64,000 bases of DNA from Gemmatimonadaceae bacterium. GTDB taxonomy: Bacteria; Gemmatimonadota; Gemmatimonadetes; Gemmatimonadales; Gemmatimonadaceae. Where the stretch lies: the NCBI GenBank assembly GCA_025929535.1, contig JAICLZ010000009.1, forward strand, positions 16,132-80,131, given 5' to 3'. A model generated the notes under the pieces. The model was not told where the DNA came from, ran no database searches, and was given only the letters and a program-made list of their open reading frames with translations. How positions within the stretch are numbered: position 1 is the stretch's first letter; every line of letters begins with the position of its first letter. Shown piece by piece: positions 24,905 to 32,729 of the stretch. The position numbers and the translations under genes are program-made.

Positions 24905-26196
24905 TCGTCGCCGGCGTGAGTCATCACACCGCGTCACTCGGGCTGCGCGAGCGGCTCATGGTCGGTCCGTCGGACACCGATGCCGCGGCGCGTCGCCTCC
25001 TCGCCGCCGCGCACGCGCGCGAGATCGTGCTGCTTTCCACCTGCAATCGCACCGAGGTGTACGCCGTCGAAGGCGAGGCGGATCCGGTGCCCGCGATCTG
25101 GAATGACTTCTCCACGCTGCTCGGCGAGGACGTCGCTCCGTTCGGCTACGTGCGCCGCGACCGGGACGCGGTGTCGCATCTCTTTCGCGTGACCGCTGGC
25201 GCCGACTCGATGATCCTCGGCGAGGCGCAGATTCATGGTCAGGTGCGCGACGCGTGGGAGCGGAGTCGCGGTGCATCGGGCGCGGTGCTCAGCCGGCTCT
25301 TTCAGACGGCGCTCATGGTCGGCGGTCGCATACGCAACGAGACCGGCATCGGACGCGGCGCGGCGTCGACCAGCTCTGCCGCCGTGCAGCTCGCGTCCAA
25401 GATCTTCGGCTCGCTCAACGGGCGCCACGCCATGGTGCTCGGCGCCGGCGAGATGGCGGAGCTCGCGCTCGAGTGCCTCGTGCGCGAGGGCGTGCGCACG
25501 GCGGTCGTCGCGAATCGCACGCACGAGCACGCGCTCGCACTCGCCGAGCGCTATCGGGCGCAGGCGCTGCACTATGACGAGTGCTGGGCGCGGCTGGCCG
25601 ATGTCGATTTGCTCATCTGCTCCACGGCCGCACCGCACGCGATCGTGGGTGTCGAGCACGTCGTCGGATCGCTGAAGGAGCGCGGCGATCGCCCGCTCTG
25701 CATTCTCGACATCGCCGTCCCGCGCGACGTCGATCCGGCCGTCGGAGCACTGAGCAACGTCTTCCTCTACGATCTCGATGATCTGCGCACCGTGGCGACG
25801 GCGAACATCGAGCGGCGCCGCGACGAGATGCCCGCGGTGGAGGAAGTCATCGCGCCGGAGGTTGAGAAATACTGGGAGTGGCTGGCGGGACTGGCGGCGG
25901 TCCCGGTCTTGCGCACGTTCCGCACCGAGATGGACCGGCTGCGCGAGGCGGAGCTGGCGGAAGCGATGCGAAAGCTCGAGCATCTCTCGCCGCGCGACCG
26001 CGAGGCGATCGAACATTTTTCGAGGGCGTTGATGAACAAGTTTCTCCACGAGCCGAGCGTGCGGCTGCGCGCCGCGGCAGCGAACGGCAGAGGGCTGGGC
26101 GTAGTCGACGCTCTGCGCTACCTCTTCGACCTCCGTGCCGCGGACGCCTCGAGCGCCGACGGCGCCGCGGACACCTCCTCCACCGAGGAGCGCTGA
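24895..26196 (+). CDS. hemA: Glutamyl-tRNA reductase
   Basis: 433-residue NADPH-dependent enzyme that makes glutamate-1-semialdehyde, the first committed step of C5-pathway tetrapyrrole synthesis. The catalytic Cys50 lies in LLSTCNRTEVYAV. The GEAQIHGQVRDAW substrate loop, the GRGAASTSSAAVQLA segment, the NADPH Rossmann block VLGAGEMAELALECL and the C-terminal dimerisation helices (EIERRRDEM-type and NKFLHEPSVRL) are all present. The ATG at 24895 lies inside the preceding gene and fits the family start MGLIVAGVSHHTAS. Confidence 0.97.
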   Translation: MGLIVAGVSHHTASLGLRERLMVGPSDTDAAARRLLAAAHAREIVLLSTCNRTEVYAVEGEADPVPAIWNDFSTLLGEDVAPFGYVRRDRDAVSHLFRVTAGADSMILGEAQIHGQVRDAWERSRGASGAVLSRLFQTALMVGGRIRNETGIGRGAASTSSAAVQLASKIFGSLNGRHAMVLGAGEMAELALECLVREGVRTAVVANRTHEHALALAERYRAQALHYDECWARLADVDLLICSTAAPHAIVGVEHVVGSLKERGDRPLCILDIAVPRDVDPAVGALSNVFLYDLDDLRTVATANIERRRDEMPAVEEVIAPEVEKYWEWLAGLAAVPVLRTFRTEMDRLREAELAEAMRKLEHLSPRDREAIEHFSRALMNKFLHEPSVRLRAAAANGRGLGVVDALRYLFDLRAADASSADGAADTSSTEER

Positions 26197-26197
26197 G

Positions 26198-27163
26198 ATG
26201 CCGAAACGCGCGCTCGTCACCGGCGGGGCCGGGTTCATCGGCTCGCACGTCGCCGACATCCTCATCGCGAACGACTACGCGGTGACCGTCGTCGACAACC
26301 TGTCCAGCGGGAAGCGCTCGCAGGTCCCGTCCGCGGCCACGTTCGAGGAGCTCGACATCTGTTCGAGCGAAGCGGCGGCCCTCGTGCGCGGGGGAAAGTT
26401 CGATGTGCTCTGTCATCTCGCCGCCCAGATCGATGTGCGCAAGAGCGTCGCCGATCCTGCCGCGGATGCGTCGCTCAACATCGGTGGCTCGCTCAATCTG
26501 CTGGAAGCCGTGCGGCAGTCGGGACACGCCACACGATTCGTGTTCTCGAGCACCGGCGGCGCGGTGTACGGCGATCTCGTCCAGGCACCCACGGCGGAAG
26601 ACGCGCCGAAGGATCCGCAGTCTCCGTACGGCACCGCCAAGTTCAGCGTCGAGCTGTACATGGGCTATTTCGCGCGCGTGCACGGCCTCGACTGCGTCGC
26701 GCTGCGCTACTCGAACGTCTACGGTCCACGGCAGGATCCGCACGGCGAGGCGGGTGTGGTCGCGATCTTCTGCGATCGCCTCATCGACGGCACACCGCTC
26801 ACGATCTTCGGTGATGGAGGCCAGACGCGCGACTACGTGTACGTCGGTGACGTGGCACGGGCGAATCTCACGGCGGCCACGGTGAAGCTTCCGCCCGCGA
26901 CGGTGGTCGACAGCCGCGCCTTCAACATCGGCACCAGCATCGAGACCGATGTGGTGCAGCTCGCGACGCTGCTCAAGGAGGTATCCGGCGGCTCGTCGGA
27001 GCTCGTGCACGCGCCCGCGCGCGCAGGCGAGCAGCGCCGCTCCGCGGTGCGCATCGAGAAAGCCGGACAGGTGCTCGGCTGGAAGCCGAAGATGTCGCTC
27101 CGCGACGGCCTTCGCGTGACATACCAATGGTTCGCGGGCCGCCGCGCTGGAGAAACCGCATGA
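26198..27163 (+). CDS. NAD-dependent NDP-sugar epimerase/dehydratase
   Basis: 321-residue extended SDR protein. The Rossmann motif is TGGAGFIGSHV at about 9-19, the substrate loop VFSSTGGAVYGD, the catalytic YGTAK (YxxxK), and the UDP-sugar-binding LRYSNVYGPRQDPHGEAG and FGDGGQTRDYVYVGD. This is the UDP-glucose 4-epimerase-like group. The ATG is one base after the hemA stop, and its own stop overlaps the tolQ start (ATGA). It therefore appears co-transcribed with both hemA and the tol genes. The sugar it acts on is not deducible. Confidence 0.87.
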   Translation: MPKRALVTGGAGFIGSHVADILIANDYAVTVVDNLSSGKRSQVPSAATFEELDICSSEAAALVRGGKFDVLCHLAAQIDVRKSVADPAADASLNIGGSLNLLEAVRQSGHATRFVFSSTGGAVYGDLVQAPTAEDAPKDPQSPYGTAKFSVELYMGYFARVHGLDCVALRYSNVYGPRQDPHGEAGVVAIFCDRLIDGTPLTIFGDGGQTRDYVYVGDVARANLTAATVKLPPATVVDSRAFNIGTSIETDVVQLATLLKEVSGGSSELVHAPARAGEQRRSAVRIEKAGQVLGWKPKMSLRDGLRVTYQWFAGRRAGETA

Positions 27164-27876
27164 CGCACGGAATACTGATGCAGGTGGGCGGTGCCGTTCC
27201 GACTTCGGCGATCGACATGGTGCGTCAGGCATCACTCGTCACGAGGATCGTGCTCGTGTTCCTGCTCGTGCTCTCGCTCGTGAGCTGGGCCATCATGCTG
27301 GCGAAGTGGATCGAGTTTCACCGCGTGACGAAGCGCGGCCGCGAGTTCATCTACGAGTTCGAGCGCACGCCGTCGCTCGATGCCGCGGCAGGGTTGACGC
27401 GCCGCGCGAAATCCAATCCGTTCACGCGCGTCTTCACCCGCGCCGTGAACTTCTTTGCGGAGATGAAGCCGGGGGCGCTCCGCGAGGCGTCGGCGGCGCC
27501 GCTGCGCGGATCGCAGGTCGAAGCGCTGCGGCTCGTGCTCGAGTCCGAGAGCGCCGCGCAGCGCGATCAACTCTCCTCGTACATTCCGTGGCTCGCGACC
27601 ATTGGCTCCGTCAGCCCGCTGGTCGGCCTCCTCGGCACCGTGCTCGGGGTCATCGATGCGTTCGTCGGCATCGCGACCAAGGGCTCGGGGAATCTGAGCG
27701 CGGTTGCGCCGGGCGTCGCGGAGGCGCTCACGGCCACGGCCGCGGCGCTGGCGGTGGCCATTCCGGCGGTGTTCGGGTACAACATCTTTGCGGCGCGGCT
27801 GAATCGTCTCGAGAGTGAGCTCGAGGGATTCGGAACCGAGATTCTCGCGATGATGGTACGGGAGGGACGCATCTAG
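27160..27876 (+). CDS. tolQ: TolQ/ExbB-type proton channel subunit
   Basis: 238-residue MotA/TolQ/ExbB family protein with three TM helices: one near residues 17-40 (ASLVTRIVLVFLLVLSLVSW), a large cytoplasmic loop, and two near 145-170 and 185-210. The family-conserved LATIGSVSPLVGLLGTVLGVI and TATAAALAVAIPAVFGYN are intact. With TolR it should convert proton motive force into movement of TolA. The first gene of tolQRAB-pal here, it overlaps the preceding epimerase by four bases. Confidence 0.93.
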   Translation: MTHGILMQVGGAVPTSAIDMVRQASLVTRIVLVFLLVLSLVSWAIMLAKWIEFHRVTKRGREFIYEFERTPSLDAAAGLTRRAKSNPFTRVFTRAVNFFAEMKPGALREASAAPLRGSQVEALRLVLESESAAQRDQLSSYIPWLATIGSVSPLVGLLGTVLGVIDAFVGIATKGSGNLSAVAPGVAEALTATAAALAVAIPAVFGYNIFAARLNRLESELEGFGTEILAMMVREGRI

Positions 27877-28293
27877 ATGAGTCGCCGCTCGCGCGCGGGA
27901 CAGCTCCCGCTCAATGCCGACATCAACGTCGTCAGCCTGATCGACGTCATGATGCTGCTCATGGTGATCTTCATGATCACCGCCCCGATGATGCAGGGCG
28001 GCGTCGACATCGCGCTTCCCCAGGCGCAGGCGCGTCCGCTCGAGGCGAAGAACGGACTGGTGGTCACGATCGATCGTACGGGCACCATTCTCGTGGACGA
28101 GAACAAGCTTCGCTACGATGAATTCCGCGCGAGCTTCAAGGCGCTCGCGGCGCAGCGCGGACACGGCGGGATCTATCTGCGCGCGGACAAGGGCGTACCA
28201 TACGGAACGGTGGTGCAGGTGCTCGCGGTGATGCGGGCGGCAGGCGTCGGCGACGTGGGGCTGGTGGCGGAGCCCGAGGCGATTGCACGGTGA
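27877..28293 (+). CDS. tolR: TolR/ExbD-type biopolymer transport protein
   Basis: 138 residues with one N-terminal TM helix (about 22-42) that carries the proton-path aspartate in SLIDVMMLLMVIFMIT, followed by a periplasmic domain ending in VLAVMRAAGVGDVGLV, typical of ExbD/TolR. It starts right after the tolQ TAG with no gap and overlaps the tolA-like gene by four bases. The location with tolA, tolB and pal points to TolR rather than ExbD. Confidence 0.93.
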   Translation: MSRRSRAGQLPLNADINVVSLIDVMMLLMVIFMITAPMMQGGVDIALPQAQARPLEAKNGLVVTIDRTGTILVDENKLRYDEFRASFKALAAQRGHGGIYLRADKGVPYGTVVQVLAVMRAAGVGDVGLVAEPEAIAR

Positions 28294-29003
28294 GCGCAGC
28301 GCGCGCCGAGGGTCGCTCGCGGCTCGCACTTCCACTCACCTTCTCGACGCTGGGCCACGCGGCGGTCGTGGCGGCGCTGATCTTCGTGCATCCCGCGCCG
28401 CCCAAGCCGATGCCGCCGATGTACCGCGTGAGCATCGTGGCGGCGCCGCCCGGCCCGCGCGCCGAGGGAATCGTTGCCCCGCCGGCGGCCAAGCCGCCCC
28501 CGCCGGCACCTCCTGCGCCACCGCCGCCGCGCGCACAGACGCCGCCCAAGGCGATGCCGATGCCCACCAAGGTGCCGACGAAAGCCGTGCCTCCGGCGAC
28601 GCCCACTCCCGTACCCACCGCTACGCCGCCCAAGACGCCGAGCAGGCCCGCGGGTGGCGGACCGACCGGTGACAAGGGCACCGACGTCGCGACCGTACGC
28701 ACGGAGGGGGTCGACTTTCCCTTTCCTGGCTACCTCGAGAACATCGTTCGCCAGATTGCGAAAAATTTCGGGGAGCACAGGAACACCAATGCGCGCGCGG
28801 AAGTACAGTTTCTCATTCGCCGCGACGGATCTGTGAGCGCGATCTCTTTTATTACCCGCTCGGGCGACTACTCATTCGACCTGGATGCACAGGGCGCCGT
28901 GGAGTCGGCTGGAAACGCGCACGCATTCGGCCCGTTGCCGAACGGTTTTTCCGATGACGTCCTTCCGGTCATCTTCAGCTTCGACCCCACGGTGGTCCAT
29001 TGA
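28290..29003 (+). CDS. tolA: TolA/TonB-like energy-transducing protein
   Basis: 237 residues. One TM helix lies near residues 16-35 (LTFSTLGHAAVVAALIFV). A long Pro/Ala-rich periplasmic linker occupies about 48-125, and a C-terminal TonB/TolA-like domain about 140-237 (YLENIVRQIAKNFGEHRNTNARAE...). The linker is Pro-Ala-Lys-Thr-rich as in TonB rather than the helical Ala/Lys coil of E. coli TolA. By position it bridges TolQR to TolB/Pal. The GTG start overlaps the tolR stop. Confidence 0.83.
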   Translation: MSAARAEGRSRLALPLTFSTLGHAAVVAALIFVHPAPPKPMPPMYRVSIVAAPPGPRAEGIVAPPAAKPPPPAPPAPPPPRAQTPPKAMPMPTKVPTKAVPPATPTPVPTATPPKTPSRPAGGGPTGDKGTDVATVRTEGVDFPFPGYLENIVRQIAKNFGEHRNTNARAEVQFLIRRDGSVSAISFITRSGDYSFDLDAQGAVESAGNAHAFGPLPNGFSDDVLPVIFSFDPTVVH

Positions 29004-30328
29004 TGCTCGAATCGAGATCGTTCCCGCGCTCACTGTCATTCGCACTCGGCGCCCTGCTCGCGGTGCTCGCCTCGCCCACCGCGGTACGCGCGCAGGACAC
29101 CACGCACGCGGTGCGCATCGGGCTCACGTATCAGGCGGGAACCAAGCCGGGAGTGGTGGTGCTCGCAGTGACGGGCGCGTGGGGCGACAGCATCCAGGCG
29201 ATCATCGCGCGCGATCTCGACTACGGCGATCGCGTGAACGTGATCGGTCTTCCGGGAACGCCGGCGGCGGGCTCGCTCCAGTCGCTCGGCCCGAGCGTGA
29301 GCTATCCGCTGTGGAAATCGCTGGGTGCCGCCGCCGTGGTGCAGGCCACCGTGACGAGCGGCGGAGTGCATGTTGCAGTACATGATGTGACGGGCGCCAA
29401 GATAGTGCAGGTAGCGGACTTTCCGCTTCCACCTACCGGCGGTTCCGCGGAGTGGCGGCTCGCGGTCCACGGTGTGGCGGACGAGGTCGAGCAGTGGATC
29501 ACGGGCACACACGGCGTGGCGCAGACGCGGCTGCTGTTCGTGCGCGGCGGGCGCGTGTACGTGGTCGACAGCGATGGATGGGGCGAGCGGCCGGTGAGCG
29601 ACGCCGGGCTCGCGCTCTCGCCGGCGTGGTCGCCGGACGGCCACACGACCGCGTACAGCATTCTCGGAAGCCGCGGCTGGAGCATCGTGACGAAGGACGT
29701 GACTGGCGGGGCGGCACGCACGCTTCCGTCGACCACCACGGGGCTGAACACGACGCCGGCCTTCTCGCCCAACGGCAGCTCGCTCGCGTACTCGCACGGA
29801 GACGAGGCGGGCACCGACTTGATGCTCGTCCCTCTCGGGGGCGGCGCGCCCAGTCGAATCACGGTGGGCCACGGATCAGACAACACGTCGCCCGAGTTCA
29901 GCCCCGACGGACGACGAATCGCCTTCACATCGGGTCGCGCGGGGCATCCGGAGGTATACATTATGGATGTGGACGGCTCGAACGTCGAGCTGCTCACGCC
30001 GTTTAACTTTGGCGATCAGAACTACCGCTCGAATCCCGACTGGGCTCCGGACGCGCAGCGCATCGCTTTCCAGTCGCAGATCGGCGGCATGTTCCAGATC
30101 ATGGTGATCTCGCTGCGTGACCGCTCCGTGAAGCAGCTGACGAGCGAAGGCGTGAACGAGGATCCAGCGTGGGCACCCGATGCGCGGCATCTCGTGTTCA
30201 CGTCATCGCGAACGGGAGTCAAGCAGCTGTTCATCCTCGACTCGGAGTCCGGGCGCGCCCGTCAGCTCACGCACGCGGGGGGCGCTCGTCTGGCGGCATG
30301 GTCCCACTCGCTGGGACACGTCCGCTGA
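29003..30328 (+). CDS. tolB: Tol-Pal system beta-propeller protein TolB
   Basis: 441-residue periplasmic protein. The signal peptide (about 1-33) ends in SPTAVRAQ. An N-terminal alpha/beta domain follows to about 165, then a six-bladed propeller of PD40/WD40-like repeats. Their markers recur as SPDGHTTAY, SPNGSSLAYS, SPDGRRIAFTS, APDAQRIAFQS and APDARHLVFTS. The propeller binds Pal and communicates with TolA. The ATG overlaps the tolA stop by one base; a TTG one codon earlier is an alternative. A 12-bp tandem repeat follows the stop. Confidence 0.95.
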   Translation: MLESRSFPRSLSFALGALLAVLASPTAVRAQDTTHAVRIGLTYQAGTKPGVVVLAVTGAWGDSIQAIIARDLDYGDRVNVIGLPGTPAAGSLQSLGPSVSYPLWKSLGAAAVVQATVTSGGVHVAVHDVTGAKIVQVADFPLPPTGGSAEWRLAVHGVADEVEQWITGTHGVAQTRLLFVRGGRVYVVDSDGWGERPVSDAGLALSPAWSPDGHTTAYSILGSRGWSIVTKDVTGGAARTLPSTTTGLNTTPAFSPNGSSLAYSHGDEAGTDLMLVPLGGGAPSRITVGHGSDNTSPEFSPDGRRIAFTSGRAGHPEVYIMDVDGSNVELLTPFNFGDQNYRSNPDWAPDAQRIAFQSQIGGMFQIMVISLRDRSVKQLTSEGVNEDPAWAPDARHLVFTSSRTGVKQLFILDSESGRARQLTHAGGARLAAWSHSLGHVR

Positions 30329-30360
30329 GCACGCACCGCGCGTCGTTGGGCGCGCGTACC

Positions 30361-30432
30361 GCACTTGATCTCGCACCTGATCTCGCACCTGATCTCGCAC
30401 CTGATCTCGCACCTGATCTCGCACCTGGTTTC
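30361..30432. repeat. Tandem 12-bp repeat between tolB and pal
   Basis: Six consecutive 12-bp units of GCACCTGATCTC: the middle four are identical, while the first (GCACTTGATCTC) and last (GCACCTGGTTTC) carry one and two changes. It occupies half of the 145-bp tolB-pal gap and starts 33 bp after the tolB stop. The near identity suggests recent slippage expansion. Confidence 0.95.
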
Positions 30433-30473
30433 GCTACGATGCACAATCGTTCCTTCTCTGGAGAGTCCCCACT

Positions 30474-31037
30474 ATGAACGCACGCTCGCTGTACGCTGTC
30501 TCCTCGGTTGCCGGCGTACTGGCGCTCGGCGCTTGCCACAAGAAGGTCGCACCAGCGCCGGCGCCCGCGCCGGCAGCTGCGCCCGCGCCCGCGCCGCCGC
30601 CACCTCCGCCGCCGCCGGCTCCGGCGCCCACGAACGATGACGCCGTCGCGCGCGCGCGCGATGCCGCACGCGCATCGCTCACCGCGCCGATCTACTTCGA
30701 TCTCGACAGCGACGCGCTCTCCGATGCCGATCGCGCCGCGCTCGACGCGAAGGTCGGCATTCTGAACGCGAGCAGCGGCGTCAAGATCCGCGTGGCCGGC
30801 CACACCGACGAGCGCGGCTCCGACGAGTACAACCTCGCTCTCGGACAGCGCCGCGCGGCAGCGGCCAAGCGCTACCTGACGCAGCACGGCGTTCCCGATG
30901 CGATGATCGACATCATCAGCTACGGCGAGGAGCATCCGGCCATGGAAGGACACGATGAGGCCGCGTGGTCGAAGAATCGCCGCGATGAGTTCGAGATCAC
31001 CGCGGGCGCGGACGCGCTTCGCCCGGCCGCACAATGA
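30474..31037 (+). CDS. pal: Peptidoglycan-associated lipoprotein Pal
   Basis: 187-residue outer-membrane lipoprotein. The signal peptide ends in lipobox LALGAC with Cys21. A Pro/Ala-rich linker (about 27-55) and an OmpA-like C-terminal domain (about 75-185) follow. The peptidoglycan-binding block reads VAGHTDERGSDEYNLALGQRR, with the Asp and Arg that hold diaminopimelate. It tethers the outer membrane to the wall and binds TolB. A purine-rich CTGGAGAG lies 8 bases before the ATG. The stop overlaps cpoB. Confidence 0.97.
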   Translation: MNARSLYAVSSVAGVLALGACHKKVAPAPAPAPAAAPAPAPPPPPPPPAPAPTNDDAVARARDAARASLTAPIYFDLDSDALSDADRAALDAKVGILNASSGVKIRVAGHTDERGSDEYNLALGQRRAAAAKRYLTQHGVPDAMIDIISYGEEHPAMEGHDEAAWSKNRRDEFEITAGADALRPAAQ

Positions 31038-31918
31038 TCCGCGGCGTGCGGTGCCTACTGCCCCTCGTGCTGCTCGCGACGGGCGCGTGCTTCGCCACAC
31101 GGGAAGATGTGCAGGCATTGCACGCCGATGTGCAGTCGCTGCGCGCGGACAATGCGCGCAGCGACTCCGCCCGTCGCGCCGCGCTCGATCGCGTCGTGAC
31201 GTCCATGAACATCGTTCGCGATTCGCTCGGTCTCCTGAGCGCGCGCGTGTTCAAGATGCAGGGCGATGTGCGCGGCGACCTGTACAACGTCGGACAGCAG
31301 CTGCTGCAGATTCAGCAGCTGACCGGCCAGAGCCAGCAGCGCGTGCAGGAGCTTCGCGCCGCGCTCGAGGCGCGACAGTCGGACATGCAATCCTCGAACG
31401 CACAGCTGGGCGCGCCGGCACCGGGCGCGGCGGGCACGACGGCCGTTCCGCCCACCAGCACTGGGGCGACGACGCCCTCGAGCGCGAGCCCCTCCACGCG
31501 CCCGGGTGCGACGACCACGCCCGCTCCGGCGGGCGGCGCAACGCCCGGGCCGAACCAGCTCTTCCAGATCTCGCTCGAGCAGCTGCGGCGCGGCTCGCCC
31601 GGCGCCGCCCGCACCGGACTCCAGACGTTGCTTCAGCAGTACCCGACGTCCGATCTGGTTCCGGACGCGGAGTTCTATCTGGGGGAGGCCTACCATCAGG
31701 AGGGGAATGCCGCGGGAGCGGATTCTGCGTATGCTGCGGTCGTTTCGAATTATCCCACGTCTCCCCGCGCACCCACGGCACTTTATAAGCGTGCCCTAGG
31801 TATGGAGGAGAAGGGAAACGTCGTCGGCGCCCGCGGATTGTTGAACGATCTCGTGACGCGCTATCCGCGCTCGGATGAGGCGGCACTCGCGAAGGAACGG
31901 CTCCGGACGCTGAAATAG
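31034..31918 (+). CDS. cpoB: Tol-Pal accessory protein CpoB/YbgF-like lipoprotein
   Basis: 294 residues. The signal sequence ends in ATGAC, so Cys19 is probably lipidated, unlike soluble E. coli CpoB. An N-terminal heptad-rich coiled coil covers about 25-120, a Thr/Ala/Pro-rich linker about 125-175, and TPR repeats 175-290 (DAEFYLGEAYHQEGNAAGADSAYAAVV). CpoB coordinates peptidoglycan synthesis with outer-membrane constriction through TolA. It overlaps pal by four bases (ATGA). Confidence 0.9.
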   Translation: MIRGVRCLLPLVLLATGACFATREDVQALHADVQSLRADNARSDSARRAALDRVVTSMNIVRDSLGLLSARVFKMQGDVRGDLYNVGQQLLQIQQLTGQSQQRVQELRAALEARQSDMQSSNAQLGAPAPGAAGTTAVPPTSTGATTPSSASPSTRPGATTTPAPAGGATPGPNQLFQISLEQLRRGSPGAARTGLQTLLQQYPTSDLVPDAEFYLGEAYHQEGNAAGADSAYAAVVSNYPTSPRAPTALYKRALGMEEKGNVVGARGLLNDLVTRYPRSDEAALAKERLRTLK

Positions 31919-31946
31919 CGTTCACGTAGCGCTCATCTGGAACCAG

Positions 31947-32729
31947 ATGCAGGAATCTCGACCGGCCGCAAGCGATGAGATGCCGTTCCTCGATCATCTC
32001 GAGGAGCTGCGGTGGCGCATCATCTGGTCGCTGGCGGCGCTGGTCGTGTGCGTCGGCCTCTCGTTTTTCGTGTTCACGCAAATGGATGTGATCGGGCTGC
32101 TGGAGCGGCCCATCCTGCCACTGCTGAAAGGGCACAAGCTCATCTACACGCATCCGGGCGAGGCGTTTTCCATCGTCCTGAATGCGGCGATCGCGCTGGG
32201 ATGTGTGCTGGCGCTTCCGGTCGTGTTCTACCAGCTCTGGTCGTTCATCGCACCGGCGCTGCACCAGCACGAGAAGAAGCTCGTCATGCCGATGATTTTC
32301 TTTGCGATGTTTCTGTTCGCGTGTGGTGTGAGTCTCTCCTGGTTCGTCGTGCTGCCGCTCGCCGTGGAGTGGCTCATGGGCTTCGGCGGCCCGTCGCTCG
32401 AGCCGCTGATCTCCGCGCAGGAGTATTTCGGTTTTGCGATCAGCATGACCCTGGCGTTCGGCATCTGCTTCGAGCTGCCGATCGTGATCGTGACGCTCGC
32501 GCTGCTGGGGCTCGTCACGCCGCAGTTCCTGAACAAGTTCCGCCGCCACGCGATCGTCGTCTGTGTGATCATTGGAGCTTTCCTGACACCTGGTGATCTC
32601 GTCTGGACCACTATCGCGATGTCCGTTCCCCTCTACCTGTTGTACGAGGTGAGCGTCGTGCTGACGATGGTTATCTACCGCCGGCGGCTGCGCCGGCAGG
32701 CGGCACTCGAGGCGCAGGCCACGGCGTGA
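31947..32729 (+). CDS. tatC: Sec-independent translocase subunit TatC
   Basis: 260-residue inner-membrane receptor of the Tat pathway with six TM helices. The amino-terminal PFLDHLEELRWRIIWS is the signature that recognises twin-arginine signals. The first periplasmic loop has the family proline-rich region, and the second to fourth helices contain LPVVFYQLWSFIAPALHQHEKK and the Glu of the ITFGICFELPIV-like region (AFGICFELPIVIVT). The start lies 28 bp after cpoB. It overlaps lptD in a GTGA junction. The matching tatA-like gene is 14 kb downstream. Confidence 0.96.
   Translation: MQESRPAASDEMPFLDHLEELRWRIIWSLAALVVCVGLSFFVFTQMDVIGLLERPILPLLKGHKLIYTHPGEAFSIVLNAAIALGCVLALPVVFYQLWSFIAPALHQHEKKLVMPMIFFAMFLFACGVSLSWFVVLPLAVEWLMGFGGPSLEPLISAQEYFGFAISMTLAFGICFELPIVIVTLALLGLVTPQFLNKFRRHAIVVCVIIGAFLTPGDLVWTTIAMSVPLYLLYEVSVVLTMVIYRRRLRRQAALEAQATA

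Noticed and set aside
30361..30432. CRISPR array
   Set aside because: Units are 12 bp and directly contiguous with no spacers; it is a simple tandem repeat.
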